This document shows, in pieces, positions 8,062 to 16,400 of a DNA stretch of 20,847 nt. The notes under the pieces were generated by a model that had not been told where the DNA came from, did not search any database, and saw only the letters and a list, made by a program, of their open reading frames with translations. Positions within the stretch are counted from its first letter, which is position 1; every line of letters begins with the position of its first letter. Origin of the DNA: Candidatus Cloacimonadota bacterium (lineage in GTDB: Bacteria > Cloacimonadota > Cloacimonadia > JGIOTU-2); contig DRBZ01000007.1 of the NCBI GenBank assembly GCA_011043895.1, forward strand, positions 1-20,847, given 5' to 3'. Position numbers and translations under genes: made by a program.

Positions 8062-9498
8062 TTAAAATGTTAATTTGCCATTTTGGAATAGAATTTTATT
8101 ATCGACTTTGATTGTTTTATCCAGTATATAGAATTGTGCGATCATATCAGAATCGATAGCACTTGCTTCAAGCTCGTCCCAGCCGACCTGCAGTGTAAGC
8201 GCACCAAATATTTTCGAGTTTATATATGGATGCCCAATGTCTTGCCTGAGTGCTGGATTCACACCGATCGTAAATGAGCCGACAACATTTTTATCACCAT
8301 GTGCGTTTTTAAAAAGTTTTTGTAATGTATCATTATTATTTTTTGAAGTAACCGATGTTATTTTATTGTCTTTTATTGTAATATCAACATCAGCGAAATA
8401 GGTGTCATAGAGATAGGCAAAATCAGAGTGGAACGAACCATTTATACTGCCATTTTCAAGCAAACCTACTACTAGACCACCAGGTAGTTCAGAATCAGTT
8501 GCTTTATCATCGGCATAGCCGTCTTTTACCTGCACAATTCGTTCCATTGGCAAACTTATATTGATGAAATTGCCGTTTGCATCTTCAGCAGAGATGTTAT
8601 TGGAAGCAAGAAGAATATCCTTGATTTTATTACAGGAAAATGATAGATCGCTTGCTCGTTCATTAAGGGCTTTCCAGTACATTTCACTTCTTATCTCAGC
8701 ATCTGCTTTCTGAAAATTATTGTAAATTGTATCGATCGTAAGAAAACGAACATCCGTTTCATAGGTTTTTCGTACATTCACCCTTTTTGCTTCCTCGATA
8801 AGTTCACTTTTCCTGATCTGCTCATCAGTTAATGGAGCTCCATCTGGCTCATCAAGAAATTCACCGGAAAAAATGATATGAGCATCAATCTTATCGATCA
8901 GATAATCGCTTATCACATCCTTAGTAGCAAAGGTAAGTGGTACGTGTCGAATGAAGTTGTATTCCATCCTTTTTGTCCAGAATACCGGTATGGCATATGC
9001 ACCTTTTTGTGCGATCTCCACCATGAGATCTTCCACAAGTTTTCTGTGCATTGGCTGGTAGCTTATGACTACTACCTCATTTTCTTTTATATTCAGATTC
9101 CTGTTGATGATCTGATGGGCAATATCCTGAAATTTAATCTTAATAATACGTTCTCTTCTCCAGTCTTCTATTTCCTGGTTGAGTATTGCATGAAGCATGT
9201 TAGATTTGTTGATCTCTGCCTGACCAAGCGAAACATCAACAAAGAAGTTCTTAGCAACTGCACGATAGTATTTTTTTATGGTTCCACGCACCTTTTCAGA
9301 TTCGATAAGCTCAATAAGTCCTGCTGATTCAAGTTGTTGCATGTCATACCAGAGTGCATTTGGTCTTACATTAAAAACAGAAGCAAGTTCCTGAGCGGTG
9401 TATTCTTTATCAACAAGATGACGAAGTATCTTCAGTCTTCGCTCAGAAGAGAGCGTCTTAATGCCCTTGAGGTTTGAGATGTAGTAAATTTCCTGCAT
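8062..9498 (-). CDS. Winged-helix (ArsR-like) protein fused to a degenerate M29-aminopeptidase-like domain; putative regulator
   Basis: This 478-residue cytoplasmic protein has no signal peptide. Residues about 14-88 form a winged helix-turn-helix of the ArsR type, with LSSERRLKILRHL, TAQELASVF, ALWYDMQQLESAGLIE and a basic wing. Residues about 115-478 resemble the M29 (AmpS/PepS) aminopeptidase fold: EVVVISYQPMHRKLVEDLM, a central stretch, ELPGGLVVG (338-345), GVNPALR (412-418) and a final beta-rich segment. By eye, the M29 metal ligands are missing: the PTEEV-type Glu site reads PGGLV, the AEL Glu site reads GSF, the GTVHIALG His site reads GALTLQVG, and the terminal HxD reads AQF. It is probably a ligand-sensing transcription factor, not a peptidase (inference). 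It lies inside the operon, 69 nt after protease B and 22 nt before protease C. A metal-independent or different enzymatic role cannot be excluded. Confidence 0.72.
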   Translation of the reverse strand: MQEIYYISNLKGIKTLSSERRLKILRHLVDKEYTAQELASVFNVRPNALWYDMQQLESAGLIELIESEKVRGTIKKYYRAVAKNFFVDVSLGQAEINKSNMLHAILNQEIEDWRRERIIKIKFQDIAHQIINRNLNIKENEVVVISYQPMHRKLVEDLMVEIAQKGAYAIPVFWTKRMEYNFIRHVPLTFATKDVISDYLIDKIDAHIIFSGEFLDEPDGAPLTDEQIRKSELIEEAKRVNVRKTYETDVRFLTIDTIYNNFQKADAEIRSEMYWKALNERASDLSFSCNKIKDILLASNNISAEDANGNFINISLPMERIVQVKDGYADDKATDSELPGGLVVGLLENGSINGSFHSDFAYLYDTYFADVDITIKDNKITSVTSKNNNDTLQKLFKNAHGDKNVVGSFTIGVNPALRQDIGHPYINSKIFGALTLQVGWDELEASAIDSDMIAQFYILDKTIKVDNKILFQNGKLTF

Positions 9499-9526
9499 AG
9501 AATATCACTTTCTCATATCTGGGATA

Positions 9527-9556
9527 AGCCTGCGGGAGTATTTCATCCCGCAAGCT
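9527..9556 (-). promoter_or_regulatory. Intercistronic hairpin between protease B and the winged-helix/M29-like gene
   Basis: An 11-bp GC-rich inverted repeat with one G-U pair on the minus strand (arms 9527-9537 and 9546-9556) encloses an 8-nt loop. In transcription order it begins 11 nt after the protease B stop and ends about 28 nt before the next start codon. It is followed by TATCCC, not a T-run, so it does not look like a full intrinsic terminator. It may be an RNA-processing or 3'-end stability hairpin, or a partial attenuator, that sets different levels for the proteases and the regulator. Confidence 0.6.
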
Positions 9557-9567
9557 CTCCAAATAGT

Positions 9568-12500
9568 TTATTTCAACAAGAGTAATTTCTTGGTTATATC
9601 TTTTTCATCGGTAGTAAGTCTGTAGAAATACACACCATTTGCAACAGTTTTCTGAGCATTATCTGTTCCATCCCATTCAAGATTAAAGATTGGACCTTCA
9701 CTGACATTCGGAGTAAAGGATTTCACGAGCTGTCCCTTGATGTTATAGATCTTTAATTCTGCGTTTGTAACATTCTGTGGAAGGGCAAATGAGATGGTTG
9801 TAGATTGTCGTACTGGATTAGGAAAGTTCTGATTTAAGCTTACTTTGGTTATCTGTTGAACTTCACCAACACTAACCACAGGAATTTCATAACTTGTAGC
9901 AGGATCTCCAATCAAGACATCATCGACATACCAGCCATAATAGCTGTTTACTGAATAATCTGAAGCAAAGGTCCAGCGAAGCATAGCAGTATTACCTGCA
10001 TAAGCAGAAAGGTCGAACTCAACCTGTTCCCATTCATCAAGCTGACCGCCAAATCCCTGCTCGGATAATGCACTAATGTTCCCAGTATAGCCACTCTGAG
10101 GTGTGATTAGACTGTATGTTGTTCCACCATTTGTGGATATCTTAACATTACCACCATCCCATAAGGTAGAAGTTCCTTCAAAGTCATAGAAATGCCAGAA
10201 GTAAAGAGTTCCGTCACCAGGTACTGTGAATTCGGGAGAATCAAGATACCAGTCCACATTGTTCTGATAGTTACCTCCTAGTACTGTTCCCCAGAGTTTG
10301 GAACCAGAATGAGCAGTGATACCACCTGCTGTAGGAGTACCCCACTGCCATCCGGATGGAGTATTACTTACGAAATCTCCATCATTGTCTTCAAAGCTTG
10401 AATATAGCGCAGCTGCACCAAGGTGATAATCAATTGTTGCATTTCCATCCACTATGAGTATTCCGGAATAGGGAACATGTCCTGCTGCACTTACATAGAT
10501 ATCATAGGTGAAATGGGGAAGTACAACACTGTATGTTCCATTAGTAATATCTACTGTGGCATATTCTTCACCATTATCATGTCTGAGATACTGAATGGTT
10601 CCAGAGCCGATGTACATGAAATCATCATATACTGAACCGGAAACAATACCACTATCAACTGGATCAAGTACAATATCATGCACATTTGCACCATATCCAA
10701 GGAAATAACCAGTTTCCTGATAGGGATCAAAACCCCACTGATCAATATAGATATCATAATAAGCAACTGGTTGATCTTCATCGACTACATATTGTCCTGC
10801 AGCATTAGTTATTGCTGAGAAAAGTGGATCACCAGTAGGTGAAGTACCTTCTTCGTAGAATCTAACCTCTGCATTGGAAACTGCAGAACCACTCTGAGTA
10901 TCTGTGACAGTACCCGTTACCGTTCCATATGCCATGATAACCGGAAATTCTTCTTCATAAAGATCATATCCTGTTTTTGAGATAATAGCATAAACAGAAC
11001 CAAGTTCATCAGGTGTCATAATATAGGAACCTTCATCTGTCGAGTTCCAGGCACGATTATTGAGTCTTACCCATAGGGTAGTATTGTCATCAATGTAATG
11101 CTGGTTCACAGATGCTTCGAGGTTCATAGCGAGTGTGTCATAGAGTCCAAAAGTCGTTGTAACATCTATGTCTGGTCCTGATAAACTTTGTGCATTGACA
11201 TCGATTTCTTCATTGAAGAGAAGGAAATCTTCGTCAGGACGCTGTCCGCATATTGCAATGTCTGGTCCAAAAGGATAATTAATTGAAAGAACTGCCTGTC
11301 CATTATCATCTGTAACTTCAACTGCTGAAGTATAATTCAATCCTTCTGCCCATACATTAACACCAATCTCAGGATTGATTCCATCGCTATCGAGCACCGT
11401 AACAGTAACATCAGTTGCCTGATTAACATTAATATTATCAGGTGTGATTGTGACTTGAACTGGTACGATTGCATCCAATTGTGTAATATATGGAACACCA
11501 TTATAGGATGTAACAGTCAAAGTCATCAGACCGGGATCTACAAGTGGAGTAGTAAGGTTGATTGTCACATTGCCAGTATCGTCAGTGTAACCATAACCAT
11601 ACAATGTATTTTCCATATATAATGCACAAAGCGCATTTTCCACACCAACCACTTCCACATCATAGGCGGTGGAGCCAAGCGGGATGATAGGATTGTGATT
11701 TACAGTAAGTGACTGAGGAGAATCGGTGCGGAGTTTAAGAGATGGGTCTCCAAATACTGTCCAGTATTTGAATTCATTCAATCCACCAGTATTTTCTTCC
11801 ATCATCTGACATGAACCGCTGAAGTAATAGTTACCAAGTGTTGTCACCTGTTCATTAACAAGGAACAGATTCGCGTGGTACTCAGCGATCATTGGAGGTG
11901 TCCAGCTCTGGCTGATAACTGAAGCATAGCAGCCAATTGCGCCAGTCGGCTCACCAGTAGTATTATTTGTAGCACGAAGCCAGGCTTCTGCAAAGCAAGT
12001 ATTACTTATAAAATTACCATTCAAACAAGCGACGCTGATAATAAAGGGAAGCATGTTATCATTGGTAAGCTGATTAACATTTGAATTTGAGAATCCAGTG
12101 GATCCCCATGACGTAGTAGAGCCATGCCCACAGTAGTTTAGAATTCCTCGTCCAGAATTCAGAGCATTAGCAACATCAGAAGCAGTACCTGTTGGATCAT
12201 AGATCTGGTCGACTTCAGTATAATTCCAGCCCATAAGATGACCGCGAATAATATCCATCATTTCATTATCATACCAGCCATTGTAGCCAGTTCCTTGATT
12301 TGAAGCAACTCCGGTACCTTTATGCATCCAATCTCCAGAAATGAAGGGATCTGCTTCATAGGATAGTACTCTCTCAACCTGTGTCGATGCCTGTGCTTCT
12401 GTTTCTGCTGAGAATCTGCCGACAAAGGCATCTGGGTAGTAATCACCTCCAGCAAGACAGGCGTAAAGAGGATCCTGATTATTGCTATAGGGAATCACCT

Positions 12501-13437
12501 GAGGAGCATCTCCAACCAGCAGGATGAAAGCAAGATCATTAGTATCATAGAGATTCTGAATGTAGTTTTTTATAGAAGTATAATTGTTACCAATCGTACT
12601 TACATTCACAAGCTCAGTAGGAATACCCTTCTGATTTTTCCATTCAGCAAGAGGTTCGACTTCATCATAAAAGTCATCATAGGTGATAATGACCATCGTG
12701 CCGACTGCCGGTGAAGGAACATATCTGCGACGTGATGCTTCCTCGTCGAAGTTTATGAAATGCACTTTATACATCTCAAGGAAAGATTCAACCACTGATT
12801 CCTTAGAAAAGAGTGATTCATTCTGTACATTCACATCACTGAAGCCAATATTATTTACCTGAACTGTGATGTTCTTATACACGCGGAGTTTCTTCTGTAC
12901 GGGATTATACTGGAACGGTTGAAGCTGGACAACCATACCACGAGCATCACGCATAATGTAGGGTTCTTGAGAAATTACTAAATTATGTGGATACCATGCA
13001 TCTTCCTGATATATTTGGTCAAAGGTATAGGGAACAGTTTCAGGATCAATATCACGAGTGAGGTTTCCTTTGGAAGGAACGATCATGACTTTATCAAATT
13101 CAACGAAATCATAATCAATCACTGTTGCCTGCATATCTGCGCGAGGTGGAATGAGTAGACTTCGGTTAATATGGGGAAGTTCGGGATAACCGCGGTCAAG
13201 GAAGAATCCTTCATGGGGAATTCCTATCTTTGAGTAAGTTACTCCTTCTATTTCAACTTCTTCTCTATAGAAACCATTGAGCGTATATTCAAGTTCAATG
13301 AGATCATCATTTGATGTAATTACATCCACCTGAACATCCTGACTGGTGTCATTGTTCAGTGGTATCCATTCATGCTGACCTGCAAAAAGGCTCGAAGCAA
13401 GGAATAGAAGATTTATAAGAAACGCAATTTTCTTCAT
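9568..13437 (-). CDS. Secreted C25 (gingipain-type) cysteine protease B with T9SS sorting domain
   Basis: This 1289-residue protein has a signal peptide (residues 1-19, ending SSLFA) and a prodomain (about 20-240) containing a tri-arginine at 236-238 near its end. The C25 catalytic domain (about 245-570) carries the likely dyad His438 (NYCGHGSTTSW) and Cys471 (VACLNGNF), followed by CFAEAWLRAT and TGEPTGAIG, the classic family pattern. Ig-like domains (about 575-750), a beta-sandwich linker and two carboxypeptidase-regulatory-like domains (837-1007) come next. A jelly-roll/MAM-like domain (about 1011-1179, PSGWQWG, FEGTSTLWDGGNVKIS, YYGWYVDDVLIGDP) precedes the T9SS type A tail (about 1201-1289). 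AGGAGG precedes the ATG at good spacing and sits in the 15-nt gap after the protease A stop, so the two are translated from one message. It is a close paralogue of A from the jelly-roll onward. Confidence 0.92.
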   Translation of the reverse strand: MKKIAFLINLLFLASSLFAGQHEWIPLNNDTSQDVQVDVITSNDDLIELEYTLNGFYREEVEIEGVTYSKIGIPHEGFFLDRGYPELPHINRSLLIPPRADMQATVIDYDFVEFDKVMIVPSKGNLTRDIDPETVPYTFDQIYQEDAWYPHNLVISQEPYIMRDARGMVVQLQPFQYNPVQKKLRVYKNITVQVNNIGFSDVNVQNESLFSKESVVESFLEMYKVHFINFDEEASRRRYVPSPAVGTMVIITYDDFYDEVEPLAEWKNQKGIPTELVNVSTIGNNYTSIKNYIQNLYDTNDLAFILLVGDAPQVIPYSNNQDPLYACLAGGDYYPDAFVGRFSAETEAQASTQVERVLSYEADPFISGDWMHKGTGVASNQGTGYNGWYDNEMMDIIRGHLMGWNYTEVDQIYDPTGTASDVANALNSGRGILNYCGHGSTTSWGSTGFSNSNVNQLTNDNMLPFIISVACLNGNFISNTCFAEAWLRATNNTTGEPTGAIGCYASVISQSWTPPMIAEYHANLFLVNEQVTTLGNYYFSGSCQMMEENTGGLNEFKYWTVFGDPSLKLRTDSPQSLTVNHNPIIPLGSTAYDVEVVGVENALCALYMENTLYGYGYTDDTGNVTINLTTPLVDPGLMTLTVTSYNGVPYITQLDAIVPVQVTITPDNINVNQATDVTVTVLDSDGINPEIGVNVWAEGLNYTSAVEVTDDNGQAVLSINYPFGPDIAICGQRPDEDFLLFNEEIDVNAQSLSGPDIDVTTTFGLYDTLAMNLEASVNQHYIDDNTTLWVRLNNRAWNSTDEGSYIMTPDELGSVYAIISKTGYDLYEEEFPVIMAYGTVTGTVTDTQSGSAVSNAEVRFYEEGTSPTGDPLFSAITNAAGQYVVDEDQPVAYYDIYIDQWGFDPYQETGYFLGYGANVHDIVLDPVDSGIVSGSVYDDFMYIGSGTIQYLRHDNGEEYATVDITNGTYSVVLPHFTYDIYVSAAGHVPYSGILIVDGNATIDYHLGAAALYSSFEDNDGDFVSNTPSGWQWGTPTAGGITAHSGSKLWGTVLGGNYQNNVDWYLDSPEFTVPGDGTLYFWHFYDFEGTSTLWDGGNVKISTNGGTTYSLITPQSGYTGNISALSEQGFGGQLDEWEQVEFDLSAYAGNTAMLRWTFASDYSVNSYYGWYVDDVLIGDPATSYEIPVVSVGEVQQITKVSLNQNFPNPVRQSTTISFALPQNVTNAELKIYNIKGQLVKSFTPNVSEGPIFNLEWDGTDNAQKTVANGVYFYRLTTDEKDITKKLLLLK
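9571..10416 (-). repeat. Jelly-roll plus T9SS-tail segment, copy in protease B
   Basis: This encodes residues 1008-1289 of protease B and is closely paralogous to 13456-14304 in protease A. Nucleotide similarity is visible by eye. Around 10125-10200 against 14010-14085 I count about 9 differences in 75 bases, including a 22-base exact match. This is much closer than the catalytic domains of the two genes. Confidence 0.8.
10417..10929 (-). repeat. Carboxypeptidase-regulatory-like double module, copy in protease B
   Basis: This encodes residues 837-1007 of protease B, from YGTVTGTV to DYHLG. It is the same module as at 4938-5453 and 14305-14817. It keeps the NAEVRFYEEG, YYDIYIDQWGF, DNGEEYAT and GHVPYSG landmarks and is followed by the A-type jelly-roll domain. 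Confidence 0.8.
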
Positions 13438-13452
13438 TTTTTATCCTCCTGT

Positions 13453-16400
13453 TTATCTCAACAATATCATTTTTTTCGTTAATTCTTTATCATCGGTGGT
13501 AAGTCTGTAGAAGTACACACCATTGGCAACTGGTTTATCAGCCATATCCTTGCCATTCCATTCAAGCTCATGATAGGGACCATCTGCAAGTACTGGAGTA
13601 AAGCTCTTCACCAGTTGTCCTTTAATATTATATATCTTCAATTCGGCATTGTTCATGTTCAAAGGAAGCATAAAAGAAATTTTGGTTGATTGAGTCACCG
13701 GATTGGGGAAATTTTGATTGAGCCTGAGGGTAACCTGTATTCCCTGTGGATCATCATTCATGATTGGAATAGGATAACTTGCATTGGGATCTCCAAAGAG
13801 CACATCATCGACATACCAACCATAGTAATCATTCACTGAATAATCAGTGGCAAAGTGCCATCTGAGAATTGCATTATCACCAGAATATCCGGATAGATCG
13901 AATTCAACCTGTCCCCATTCATCATTACTGCCGCCAAATCCCTCTTCGTTTAATGCTGAAATATTACCAGTATAGCCACCGATGGGTGTGATAAGATCAA
14001 AAGTTGATCCACCATCTGTGGAGATTTTAACATTACCACCATCCCATAGTGTAGATGTACCTTCGAAGTCATAGTAATGCCAGAAAGTCAGCATGCCTGT
14101 TCCGGAGATGGAGAACTGTGGTGAGTCAAGAGTCCAGTCAGCATTATTTGTACCATAATATCCATCAAGCACAGTTGCCCAACAGTTAATACCAGAGTGT
14201 GCAGTGATGCCGCCAGCAGAGGGTTCACCCCATTGCCAGCCACTTGGATTGTTGCTGATAAAATCTCCGTCATCCTGTTCAAAATCTGCAAAAATTGCAG
14301 CATTACCAAGATGATAATCTATTATCATGTCTCCCTCAACAAGAAGAGTGCCAGAGTAGGGAACATGCTCTGGAGCAGCTACATAAATATCATAGGTAAA
14401 GTTAGGAAGGATAACTTCATATTGTCCATCAGTGATATTAACTGATGCATATTCTTCACCATTATCAGAACGATAATAGGTGAGTGTACCACTGGGTAAT
14501 ACGAGGAAGTCATCAACCAGCTTACCAGAAACCATACTGCTTTGGACAGGATCAAGTTGTATGTCATGCACATTGGGTCCGTATCCAAGGAAGAAATTTA
14601 GCTCCTGGTAGGGTTCGAATCCCCATTTATCAATATAAATATCGTAATGATCAACAGGATATTCAGTAGTGATTTCATAAAAACCAGATGCATCCGTTAC
14701 GTCATTGAATAGGGGATCATCGTTTGGATTTCCACCCTGTTCATAGAAGCGTACTTCTGCATATGCAATAGCAACGCCATTATCACTATCGGTCACTGTG
14801 CCGGATACAGTTCCGAATACTTCAATTGTAAAAAAGTTTTCTTGATACATGTTGTAGCCAGACTTCATAATGCCTGCTTGGATTTCTGTGAGAGAAGTGG
14901 GAGTATAGGTGATTTCAGGATCTGTGGAGTAAATTGTTGATCCATCATTAACAATATATAAGCCATACGTACAATCTGTTTCGTCCTGTTCAAAATGTGC
15001 AGTACCTGGCATATTTAAGCCAAAAGTATCTGAAAGACCAAAGTTTGTAGTGACCCAGATGTCGGGATTAGTAAGATCAAGACCACCTGTTACACCAAAT
15101 GGTTCTTCTACAAGATTGTAATTATCACCATCTCTCCATCCGATAATAGTAAGAATATCTGTTCCACCATATTCTCCGCCGAAGTTCAGTGTGCAGGATC
15201 CTGAAGCATTTGTTTGGCCGGTTGTGGTGCCATATAGACCAGGACCGGTGATCTCAATGTTTACATCAGGAATTGGTGTAACGCCGTCATCTTCATAGAT
15301 ATCTATAGTCACATCTGTAAGAGTATTGATAGGAATAGAAGTAGGGCTTATATTGACGACAGCAGGAGTAGCGACCACTACATCGGTGATTACTGGTTGA
15401 TATTGAGCTTTCGTCACGACAATATCTGCGGTTCCAGCAACTGTAAATGGATCGATCGTTACATTGGCAATACCAAGATCATCTGCAAGCACGGCACCAT
15501 GAAGGACACCATTCATTGAGATTGCGACGTAGGAACCTGGTTCTGCCTGAACCTCAAAACTTGTTGCTCCAATAGGTAGAAGACCTGCAAAGGATACAGT
15601 ATTCGAAGCACCCTGAGTAAGGTATGTCACTACAGATGGATCGCCAAGAATATTATATGCCTGCCAGTAATAGGTAGGATTTGAGTGTTGCGGATAACCC
15701 TGTATATCTACTTCAGTGACAGCAAGGTTTCCACAGAATAGGATTGCGTCATTACATACATAGTCAGAGACAAAAGGTGCATCATATGCTCCCCATGATG
15801 TCTCGGCATATGTTGGTACGTAGCCACCACCAGGTGTACCAAAAGCACCCACTGCCCAGTAAAAATCCTCATACCAGTATGAAGAAGGAGCAGAAGCAAT
15901 ATAACCGATTGCACCTGTGGGTTCACCAGTGGTGTTATGTGTTGCACGAGCCCAGGTTTCGCCAAAGCATTCTCCATAACCAAAGTCACCAGTCAAGCAG
16001 CAGTTACCAATTGCAAGAGGCCACATACCTGCGTTAGTAAGATTGTTAACCATAGATTGTGTCATATTGGGATTGCTCCAGCTTGTCTGGCTACCGTGCG
16101 CTGTATAGTTTATTAAAGAAATACCGTCATCGATCGTATTATAGCAACCTGTGTAAGAAGTGAGATATGTATGCACATCATTGAAGCCATGAAGTGCATT
16201 AAAATAATTTTGAGTACCATAATGAACTGTGGGCTGTCCCACACTTGGGTTCCAAGATCCATCAACGCCAGCAATAAGAGTTACATTATCTAAGAATGAT
16301 GCATCGGGGAAAAGATATTTTTCGTACTCAACTGTTCTGTCAATTTGTGTTTCAAGCTGATCTGTGGTGGTTGCAGAGAACCTTCCGTAATACATTTCAG

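Noticed and set aside
8878..9327. A 149-codon open frame on the plus strand, antisense to the winged-helix/M29-like gene
   Set aside because: It lies wholly inside a well-supported gene on the other strand. Its translation is rich in Ile, Phe, Tyr, His and Cys without any motif, and it has no convincing ribosome-binding site.
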